Part shown: one piece after another, positions 1 through 6,276 of the stretch
How positions within the stretch are numbered: the stretch's first letter is position 1
Layout: the number at the start of each line of letters is the position of its first letter
From: JAVBMU01 sp031552185
Lineage (GTDB): Bacteria; Actinomycetota; Actinomycetes; Actinomycetales; Cellulomonadaceae
NCBI GenBank assembly: GCA_031552185.1
Contig: JAVBMU010000019.1
Span: 1 to 51,662 of the forward strand
Direction: 5' to 3'
Length of the DNA: 51,662 bases
Notes under the pieces: model-generated
The model's database searches: none
The model's input: the letters and a program-made list of their open reading frames with translations, nothing else
What the model was told of the DNA's origin: nothing
Made by a program: the position numbers and the translations under genes

Positions 1-359
1 GCAAGGCAAACCAACAACCCGGAACACCTGAGGGGAACGCCCACCCCGAGCCACCCAGCACACCAACCCGCCGGAACTCCAGAAGCGAACGACCAGAACA
101 CTCCCACACCCCACACCCACCCGTCAAACCGAACACCGGAGGTACTCCTGACCCCCCTTCTCAGGGCAACCGTTCGCAGGTGTGCACATGGGACGATCTC
201 GGATTGTCCGGGCGATCTTGTGGCGCCGGCTTGACGGATTTTCGGCCCGGACGCGGGCGACGTCGGGCCGGACCGCCAACGGGTGTTTTTCCAGGTCAAG
301 TTTGCTTCTCGGAGTCGATCCGGCCGGGCGCGGGCGGCATCGCCCTGCCGGCGCGGCGG
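1..359. other. No gene recognised at left edge
   Basis: I see no convincing gene in this stretch. The open frames on both strands look like shadows with no recognisable protein motif. The first 130 bases are C- and A-rich compared with the rest of the window, so this may be the 3' flank of a gene outside the window or plain intergenic DNA. Confidence 0.4.
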
Positions 360-365
360 TAGGGT
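360..365 (+). promoter_or_regulatory. Putative -10 box of a leaderless promoter
   Basis: TAGGGT lies exactly six bases before the GTG at 372. The same TAnnnT-6-start arrangement occurs before several other genes here (glgP, glgE, the 26813 gene, the 49191 gene), and no Shine-Dalgarno sequence is present. No clear -35 box is visible. The transcript probably starts at or next to the GTG. Confidence 0.45.
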
Positions 366-371
366 GCACAG

Positions 372-1001
372 GTGACGGTGATCCGCCCGGCCAGGCCCGA
401 GGATGCAGCCACGTTGGCTTGGTTCGCGGCACTGACGTTCCCCCTGGCGTGCCCGCCCGGGTCGGACCCGGCGGCCGTGGCGCGGCACATCACCGACAAG
501 CTGTCGCCCGCCGTCTTCGCGGGATGGGCCACAGATCCGACGGCCGCGCTCCTGGTGGCCGAGCCGGCGGCGGACGAGCCATCGCCGGGTGAGCCATCAC
601 CGGGTGAGCCGGGGGCGGGTGAGCCGGGGGCGGGTGAGTCAACCGAGTTCACCACACCACTCGGATACGCGCTGGTGCTGACGACGCCGCCCGAAGACCC
701 CGACATCCGGCGCGCCGTCGGCCCCGACCCCGGCGCGGAACTCTCCAAGATCTACGTGCACCCGGACGCACACGGGTCGACGGTCGCCGCCGAGCTGATG
801 GCCGCCGCGCTGGCCGCCGCGCGGAGGTTGCTCGCCGACCGGAACGGCGCCGCGTCGCCACGGATCTGGCTCGGCACCAATGCGGACAACGCCCGGGCGC
901 GGGGCTTCTACCTCCGGTCCGGCTTCGCCGTCGTCGGGATGCGAACGTTCGTCGTCGGCGGCGAACGACACGCCGACGTCGTCCTCGCCCGGGCGCTGTG
1001 A
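372..1001 (+). CDS. GNAT-family N-acetyltransferase
   Basis: Predicted acetyl-CoA-dependent N-acetyltransferase of 209 residues, substrate unknown, presumably cytosolic. The N-terminus (TVIRPARPEDAATLAWF) is a typical GNAT first strand and helix. Residues 124-143 match the core strand and acetyl-CoA-binding turn, although the usual Q/RxxGxG/A is the divergent HGSTVA. The segment around residues 170-185 (N..N.RARGFYLRSGF) is the classic GNAT C-terminal helix and strand. Residues 69-89 are a low-complexity insert of five-residue repeats (GEPSP, GEPGA) encoded by 15-bp tandem duplications, probably a surface loop. The GTG start is chosen because the RPARPED motif begins immediately and a TAGGGT -10 box lies six bases upstream. 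The gene stands alone, followed by a long non-coding repeat element. Confidence 0.85.
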   Translation: MTVIRPARPEDAATLAWFAALTFPLACPPGSDPAAVARHITDKLSPAVFAGWATDPTAALLVAEPAADEPSPGEPSPGEPGAGEPGAGESTEFTTPLGYALVLTTPPEDPDIRRAVGPDPGAELSKIYVHPDAHGSTVAAELMAAALAAARRLLADRNGAASPRIWLGTNADNARARGFYLRSGFAVVGMRTFVVGGERHADVVLARAL

Positions 1002-1301
1002 CGCCGCGCGACCGTCGCCCGCGGCGCCCTGAAGCGCTGGACCCGTGAGCGCTGGACGAGTGATTTCGAATTGTGGGGATTCCGAATTGTGGGGTCGCTG
1101 TGGTTCGCCGGTCGCCGTGGTTCGCCGGCGGAGGGGTGATCCGGCCGTCCTAGCGGTCTTCGCGCGCCTAACCCGTTGTTGGCTGCACTTACTGCGCTGG
1201 AGCCGTAGCCGACCACGGGGGCGCGGAACGACTCGGCACCCGGCGTTCGGCCGCGGCTCGAGGGCAAGCCTTGGCGCGCGGCAAACAGGGCCTCATTGCG
1301 T

Positions 1302-1522
1302 CGAGTCAGAACCTGGCGCGCCGAGTCAGTACCACCCACGTCGAGTCAGAACCTGGCCCGCCGAGTCAGTACCACCCACGCCGAGTCAGTACCCTGGCGG
1401 CTGTTCGGTGCTAGTTTTCCCGGCGTGTCGCTACTTCGTGGGCGGCCCCGGTACTGACTCGCCGCCCCAAGTACTGATTCGCCGGCCCCAAGCACTGACT
1501 CGTCGGCCCCGGTACTGACTCG
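1302..1522. repeat. 20-bp-phased array of CGAGTCAGTACC, inverted halves
   Basis: Five direct copies of CGAGTCAG(A/T)ACC start at 1302, 1322, 1342, 1362 and 1382, exactly 20 bp apart with 8-bp GC-rich spacers. After 56 bp, four copies of the reverse complement (consensus GGTACTGACTCG) start at 1450, 1470, 1491 and 1511. The array is therefore a large inverted repeat made of short phased modules. Twenty base pairs is close to two helical turns, so all copies would face one side of the DNA, as in arrays of protein-binding iterons. Copies and spacers are too short for a CRISPR. Confidence 0.85.
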
Positions 1523-1591
1523 CGACGCACCACCTCGCGTCCACCGCCGCCCGAGCGTGCCGCGCCGCGCGCAAGGCACAGGCAGGCCCCA

Positions 1592-1670
1592 CGAGGTAGA
1601 GCCGCGCCGCGCGAGGTAGAGCCGTGGCGTGCCCGACACGCCGGTCCGGCGACGCCACGGATCTACGTCG
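1592..1670. repeat. CGAGGTAGA-family inverted repeat, copy A
   Basis: Direct modules CGAGGTAGAGCCG lie at 1592 and 1612 (20 bp apart), facing an inverted partner CGGATCTACGTCG at 1658-1670. The inner arms GTAGAGCCGTGGCGT (1616-1630) and ACGCCACGGATCTAC (1652-1666) pair at 14 of 15 positions, giving a strong hairpin. This is one of six members of the family in the window. It lies inside the composite element, downstream of ligA on the minus strand. Confidence 0.8.
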
Positions 1671-1838
1671 GCCTCGCAAGCCCACTCTCGGCATTGCCCG
1701 CCCTCTCGCGCGGCCCGCCTGCCCGGTCCAACCGCCAACCACGCGAACTCACAATTCGGAATCACTCGTCTCGGGTCCGCGTCGGCGGCGCCGGCCCGGC
1801 TGCACCGACCACCCTCGGTTCGGCGGGGAGACAATCCG

Positions 1839-2129
1839 CTATCGCCACCGGTTCGGTCCGTCGGAGGCCGCCTCTCGCGTGATGCCGGCGGTGATCAGTC
1901 GCCAGAGGTCCGCCACCGAGCGGACCGGAGCATCGGGCGGGAGGATCGTCCCGATCGTTGCGCGGATCGACCCGACGTCGAAGGCGAGTCTGCCGAGTTC
2001 GGTGCTGGTCAGCGCGCGCCGGCCCGGCCCGGCCCGATCCGGACCGCCGGCGATGGCGTCAGCCCGCCGGCTCGGCGTTGTCGACCGCGGCTGCGCCGCC
2101 CTCCAGCAGGGCCACGAAGCCGGCCTCAT
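1839..2129 (-). CDS. Doubtful small ORF after ligA
   Basis: A 96-codon frame overlaps the 3' end of ligA by 71 bases. Only its last 57 or so residues (from LTSTELGRLAFDV) look protein-like, and no ATG, GTG or TTG precedes them except within the ligA overlap. The helical pattern vaguely recalls GatC, whose gene lies near ligA in some actinobacteria, but the GatC signature residues are absent. It may be a degraded remnant, a short unknown protein or chance. I would not rely on it. Confidence 0.2.
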   Translation of the reverse strand: MRPASWPCWRAAQPRSTTPSRRADAIAGGPDRAGPGRRALTSTELGRLAFDVGSIRATIGTILPPDAPVRSVADLWRLITAGITREAASDGPNRWR

Positions 2130-4440
2130 CGAGGATCGGGCGGCCGAGCTCGCGGGCCTTGGTCTCCTTCGACCCGGCGTTCGCCCCCACCACCACGAAG
2201 TCCGTGTTCTTGGACACCGAGCCGGACGCCCTGCCGCCCCGGGCGAGGATCGCCTCCTTCGCGCCGTCCCGGGTGAACCCCTCCAACGAGCCCGTGACGA
2301 CGACGGTCAGTCCCTCCAGTGTGCGCGGCCCCGCCGCGGACCGTTCGTCGGCCGTCCGCACGCCCGCCGCGGCCCAGGACTCGACGATCCGGCGCCGCCA
2401 ATTGTCGGGATCCTGGTCGAGCGGCGCGCCGAACCATTCCTTGACCGCGGCGGCGATGATCGGCCCGACGCCGTCGGTCGCCGCCAACTCGGCCTCGCTC
2501 GCGGCGTCGATCGCCGCGAGCGAGCCGAACCGCTGGGCGAGCGCCCGGGCCGCCGTCGGGCCGACGTGCCGGATCGACAACGCGACCAGCACCCGCCACA
2601 ACGGTTGCGCCTTGGCCTTCTCCAGTTCGGCGAAGAGCCGCTCGGTGTTCGCCGTCGGCCCGGACGGCTTCCTGTCGGTCGCCTTCGTCCAGAAATACGG
2701 GCGGTGCTCCCACAGCCCGGTGGGCTCGGTCTTCGACCCGCCCTCGGTGCGCCGCCGAATCTCGCGCCACACCCGCACCTCGCGCAGGTCCTCGGGGCGC
2801 AGTGCGAAGAGCCCGCCCTCGCCGTCGAGCACCGGGCGGGCCCGCGCCGGCAGAGCGGCGGGGGGCGCGGCGTCGGCCCGGCCGTCCGGCCGGTAGCGGG
2901 CCGGGTCGGCGGGCCGGCCGAATTCCGGATCGGTCAGCGCAATCGCCGCCTCCCAGCCGAGCGCCTCGATGTCGAAGGCGCCCCGCGAGGCAACGTGGAA
3001 GATCCGTTCCCGGAGTTGGGCGGGGCAGGACCGCTGGTTGGGGCAGCGGATGTCGACGTCGCCCTCCTTCGCCGGAGCGAGCGCGGTGCCGCAGGACGGA
3101 CAGCGGGTGGGCATCTCGAAGTCCCGCTCGGTGCCGTCCCGGAGCGCAACCACCGGCCCGACGATCTCGGGAATCACGTCGCCGGCCTTGCGCAGCACCA
3201 CCGTGTCCCCGATCCGGACGCCCTTGCGCTTGACCTCCTCGGCGTTGTGCAGGGTGGCCATGGCGACCGTCGACCCGGCCACGAAGACCGGCTGCATCAC
3301 GCCGTAGGGCGTGACCCGCCCGGTCCGCCCAACGTTGACCCGGATGTCGAGCAGCGTGGTGTTGACCTCCTCGGGCGGGTATTTGTAGGCGATCGCCCAC
3401 CGCGGCGCCCGGCTGTTCGCGCCGAGCCGGCGCTGCAGCGCCAGTTCGTCGACCTTGATGACGATCCCGTCCAATTCGTGCTCGATGGCGTGCCGGTGCT
3501 CGCCGTAGTAGGCGATCATCTCCCGCACCTCGGACAGCCCGTCGACGACGCGGTTGTGCGGCGAGACCGGGATGCCCCAGCCGGTGAGCAACTCGTACGC
3601 CCGCGACTGGCGGTCCAGTTCGGCGGGGCGCCCGGCCTCCCAGTGCAGCGCACCGATGCCATGCGCGTACAGCCGCAGCGGCCGGCCGGCGGTCACCCGC
3701 GGGTCCTTCTGGCGCAGCGAGCCGGCTGCGGCATTGCGGGGGTTGGCGAACGGAGCCTTGCCGGCGGCGACCTGCGCCTCGTTCAGCGCGGCGAATTGGT
3801 TCACCAACATGAACACCTCGCCCCGGACCTCCAGCAAATCGGGGTGCGACGCCGGATCCCCGCCCAGCGCGTGCGGCACCGTCTCGATGGTGCGGACGTT
3901 GAGCGTCACATCCTCACCGGTCACGCCGTCGCCGCGGGTGGCCGCGCGGACCAGTCTGCCCCGCTCGTACACCAGGGCAATAGCGAGGCCGTCGATCTTG
4001 ACCTCGCACAGGTATCCGATCGGCGCGTCGTCGGCGACCTCCAAGTCCCGGTGGATGCGGGCGGCCCAGGCCGCGAGGTCCGCCGCGGTGAACGCATTGT
4101 CCAGGGACAGCATCCGTTCGATGTGCGCGACGGGCGCGAAGTCCGTCGAGAAGGCGCCGCCCACGCGTTGCGTGGGCGACTCGGGGCTGCGCAGTTCCGG
4201 GTGCGCCGCCTCCAGGGCAGCCAACTCGCGCATCCGGGCGTCGTACTCGGCGTCGGACACCACCGGGGCGTCCTTGACGTAATACGCCCACTGGTCGGCC
4301 TCGATCAATGCGACCAGTTCGGTCCATCGGTGCCGGGCGGCCGCCCGGTCCGCGCTGTCCTCGAGGGGTTCGGCGCCGACCGGGTTCGCGCCGACCGGGT
4401 TCGCGCCGACCGGGGGCAGGATCTCGTCGCTCACCGGCAC
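2059..4440 (-). CDS. ligA: NAD-dependent DNA ligase LigA
   Basis: Seals nicks in DNA during replication and repair, using NAD+ to adenylate an active-site lysine. The 793-residue product has the adenylation motif EVKIDG with Lys148, an OB-fold region (NVGRTGRVTPYG), a four-cysteine zinc finger (CPSCG...CPNQRSC), helix-hairpin-helix repeats (IRHVGPTAARAL, DGVGPIIAAAV) and a C-terminal BRCT domain (LTVVVTGSLEGFTRDGAK). It is longer than the usual 650-700 residues because of two charged inserts in the zinc-finger/HhH region and an N-terminal tail with a triple GANPV-type repeat. The GTG at 4440 is chosen because a GGGGGA Shine-Dalgarno lies five bases upstream; GTG 4434 is an alternative. The repeat element lies downstream. 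Confidence 0.96.
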   Translation of the reverse strand: MPVSDEILPPVGANPVGANPVGAEPLEDSADRAAARHRWTELVALIEADQWAYYVKDAPVVSDAEYDARMRELAALEAAHPELRSPESPTQRVGGAFSTDFAPVAHIERMLSLDNAFTAADLAAWAARIHRDLEVADDAPIGYLCEVKIDGLAIALVYERGRLVRAATRGDGVTGEDVTLNVRTIETVPHALGGDPASHPDLLEVRGEVFMLVNQFAALNEAQVAAGKAPFANPRNAAAGSLRQKDPRVTAGRPLRLYAHGIGALHWEAGRPAELDRQSRAYELLTGWGIPVSPHNRVVDGLSEVREMIAYYGEHRHAIEHELDGIVIKVDELALQRRLGANSRAPRWAIAYKYPPEEVNTTLLDIRVNVGRTGRVTPYGVMQPVFVAGSTVAMATLHNAEEVKRKGVRIGDTVVLRKAGDVIPEIVGPVVALRDGTERDFEMPTRCPSCGTALAPAKEGDVDIRCPNQRSCPAQLRERIFHVASRGAFDIEALGWEAAIALTDPEFGRPADPARYRPDGRADAAPPAALPARARPVLDGEGGLFALRPEDLREVRVWREIRRRTEGGSKTEPTGLWEHRPYFWTKATDRKPSGPTANTERLFAELEKAKAQPLWRVLVALSIRHVGPTAARALAQRFGSLAAIDAASEAELAATDGVGPIIAAAVKEWFGAPLDQDPDNWRRRIVESWAAAGVRTADERSAAGPRTLEGLTVVVTGSLEGFTRDGAKEAILARGGRASGSVSKNTDFVVVGANAGSKETKARELGRPILDEAGFVALLEGGAAAVDNAEPAG

Positions 4441-4538
4441 ATCATCCCCCGGACCACTGACACCGGCCGGGAGGGCCGCACGTCGGGCGCGCCGGCCGGC
4501 CCTTGCTGATCGGTCGCGCGAGAGAGAGCCGACGAGGC

Positions 4539-4620
4539 CGAGGTAGATCCGTGGCGTCGCCAGACCGGCGTGTCGGGCGCGCCACGGTTCTACCTCGCGC
4601 GACGCGGCTCTACTTCGGCG
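4539..4620. repeat. CGAGGTAGA-family inverted repeat, copy B
   Basis: Left arm CGAGGTAGATCCGTGGCG (4539-4556) and right arm CGCCACGGTTCTACCTCG (4580-4597) pair at 17 of 18 positions around a 23-base loop. A further module, CGGCTCTACTTCG, follows with its core 20 bp after the right-arm core. The hairpin lies just downstream of the minus-strand gene ending at 4644 and about 100 bases upstream of ligA, so a terminator role is plausible. Confidence 0.8.
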
Positions 4621-4643
4621 GGCCGGACGGTGCGGCAGGTCAG

Positions 4644-6002
4644 CTACTCGCCGACGAGAAACTTCAGGATGCTGACGCGGCTCAGCAGGTTCGGGTGCAC
4701 GTAGTCGAGCTTCATCGCCATCTGGTAGTCCCCCCACGCCGCGCGCAGCTCGGCCTCCAGTTGGGTGATCGGGATACCCGCGAGCAGGGCCCGGTGCAGC
4801 TTCGCGTCCCGGGCAAAGGCCCGCAGGGCGAAGGCCGCGCCGGTGTCGGACGACGGCTGGGTCTCCGCCTGCCCGATGATCGCGCGGCTCGCCGACTCGA
4901 TGGCCTCGTCGTGGCGGCCCTCCATATGCGCGAGCTGGGCCAGCCGGAGGGAACACTGCGCGGTCATCGGGAGCTTCTGCTCCGCTGCCTCGAGGGCCTC
5001 CCGCGCGCGGTCGTGCTCGCCGTACCGCTCGAAGGTCTCGTGGGCCGCGAAATAGGCGCGTTCCTCGGTGGGCAGGACCTCGGCGTATTCCGCCACGACC
5101 GCGAGTGTCTTCTTCATTCGCGCGTCGGTCGGCGGCAGCGAGTTGAGCGCATCGATCACAAAGGTGAAGGCGCGCCAGTTCCAGCGCGATCGCGGATGCG
5201 CGTCCTCCAGCCGCTGGATCGCCTCCTCGATTCCGGCGGAGTCGCCGATCTTCATGCGGTAGTGGATCAGGTCGCTGATGAGGTCCAGGTCCGACGGGAA
5301 CAGGTCGACGCCGACCGTGGTGACCCGCGCCGCGCCCTCGTAGAAATCCCGGCGGGCAAAGATGGTGGCGAGATTGTGGTAGTCGCTGTTGTCGCCGAGG
5401 ATTCGCTTGGCTTCGACCTCCTCGATCACGGCGTTGGTCGTGTTCACCTTGTTCCGGTCGCTTAGCCCGCCGGTGCCGTAACTGCTCGCGAAGTAGTCGC
5501 GGGCGTCCCGGATGCTGCCAATGGCACCGACAATTTCCCGCGCGGCGTCGGTGCTGCCGAACCGCTCCTCGAGGAGTTGCGCGGTCGTCGTCAGCGGCGC
5601 GATCCGGCTCTCGACGGCCCGGAATTGCGTCTCCACGGCGGCCTTCTCCGCCGCTCGAACGCCGGCCAGGGTGTTCCTCATCTCCGTCAGCTCTTGGTCG
5701 AGGCTGCCCCGCAGCCGCAGCAGGCCCTCCGCGACCCGCTTGTCCACTTCCTCGTCGAAATGGCTGAGCCGATTGACCCCGAGGAACCCGAGCACCCCCA
5801 CGAGCGCCGTGCCGATGATCGGGAGGGCGACACTCAGAAAACCGGTCGAGTCGCCGTCGTCGTTGCGGTGGCTCCACAGGAAGATGACGAGAACCGCCAC
5901 GATGAGCACCAGGACCAGGCCGACCAGAGCGGCGAGGAAGATCCAGAACCCCTTCGAGCGGCTGTCGGCAACAGGTCCGGACGCAGGCTCTGCGATCGCC
6001 AT
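4644..6002 (-). CDS. Membrane-anchored TPR-like repeat protein
   Basis: I do not recognise a specific family. The 452-residue product has two membrane segments near the N-terminus (about residues 18-43, FWIFLAALVGLVLVLIVAVL; and about 55-75, FLSVALPIIGTALVGVLGFL). A charged, probably coiled-coil region (FDEEVDKRVAEGLLRLRG onward) follows, then a long helical part with TPR-like pairs (DYHNLATIFARRDFYEGAARV; SLRLAQLAHMEGRHDEAIESA; AWGDYQMAMKLDYVHP). It is probably a membrane-bound scaffold with its repeat domain in the cytoplasm. The ATG at 6002 is chosen over the upstream ATG because GGGGGAG lies six bases before it and a promoter is visible upstream. It is a single-gene unit ending near repeat copy B. 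Confidence 0.8.
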   Translation of the reverse strand: MAIAEPASGPVADSRSKGFWIFLAALVGLVLVLIVAVLVIFLWSHRNDDGDSTGFLSVALPIIGTALVGVLGFLGVNRLSHFDEEVDKRVAEGLLRLRGSLDQELTEMRNTLAGVRAAEKAAVETQFRAVESRIAPLTTTAQLLEERFGSTDAAREIVGAIGSIRDARDYFASSYGTGGLSDRNKVNTTNAVIEEVEAKRILGDNSDYHNLATIFARRDFYEGAARVTTVGVDLFPSDLDLISDLIHYRMKIGDSAGIEEAIQRLEDAHPRSRWNWRAFTFVIDALNSLPPTDARMKKTLAVVAEYAEVLPTEERAYFAAHETFERYGEHDRAREALEAAEQKLPMTAQCSLRLAQLAHMEGRHDEAIESASRAIIGQAETQPSSDTGAAFALRAFARDAKLHRALLAGIPITQLEAELRAAWGDYQMAMKLDYVHPNLLSRVSILKFLVGE

Positions 6003-6025
6003 GATGGTCTCCCCCTTACGCCGCC

Positions 6026-6053
6026 ATCGTATCGGATCGGCAATATTTCGCAA
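6026..6053 (-). promoter_or_regulatory. Putative sigma-70-type promoter
   Basis: On the minus strand TTGCGA (6053-6048) and TACGAT (6031-6026) are separated by 16 bases. The -10 lies 23 bases upstream of the ATG at 6002, leaving room for a short leader with a GGGGGAG ribosome-binding site. It would drive the TPR-like membrane protein gene. Confidence 0.5.
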
Positions 6054-6262
6054 AGAAGACACCACGAATCGCCTCGGAGCGCCACGCGGTCACCCGTCCG
6101 CGGCGACCACGAACGGCGCCCGCAGCAGCACCTCATTCCGCGACAGTGCAGATCGAAGACCACGGTCGCGCTCCGGCCCGGATCCAGGTCGGCCTGCTCA
6201 GCGTCACTGCGGCGCGCAACACGGAGGACGCCGGGCCTGGCCGGGCGCGTTCGAGGCGGCCG

Positions 6263-6268
6263 TAGGCT
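6263..6268 (+). promoter_or_regulatory. Putative -10 box of prolyl oligopeptidase gene
   Basis: TAGGCT lies eight bases upstream of the ATG at 6277, with no Shine-Dalgarno between them. This fits the leaderless pattern seen at other genes here. No convincing -35 element is visible. Confidence 0.4.
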
Positions 6269-6276
6269 ACTGAGTC

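Larger units (their letters stand above)
1056..1769. repeat. Composite non-coding element with terminal inverted repeats
   Basis: This 714-bp segment between the GNAT gene and ligA is bounded by inverted repeats. ACGAGTGATTTCGAATTGTG (1056-1075) matches the reverse complement of 1750-1769 at 19 of 20 positions. A second left copy starting GATTCCGAATTGTG (1078-1114) aligns over about 36 bases with the reverse complement of 1729-1763, with few mismatches. Between the ends lie two further symmetric motif sets: CGAGTCAGTACC modules (1302-1522) and CGAGGTAGA modules (1592-1670). No convincing gene lies inside; open frames there only translate the repeats. It resembles a MITE or large extragenic palindrome, but I see no target-site duplication and cannot name a family. 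Confidence 0.7.

Noticed and set aside
1302..1522. CRISPR array
   Set aside because: Repeats are 12 bp, spacers 8 bp and similar to one another, half of the array is inverted, and no cas gene is nearby.
1346..1834. Minus-strand ORF with repeated SQYRGR/STWG-type residues
   Set aside because: It merely translates the inverted repeat array; no ribosome-binding site or domain.
1624..4509. A 961-codon plus-strand frame across ligA
   Set aside because: It is antisense to LigA, is Arg/Gly/Pro-rich without any domain, and LigA has all catalytic motifs; high GC keeps such frames open.
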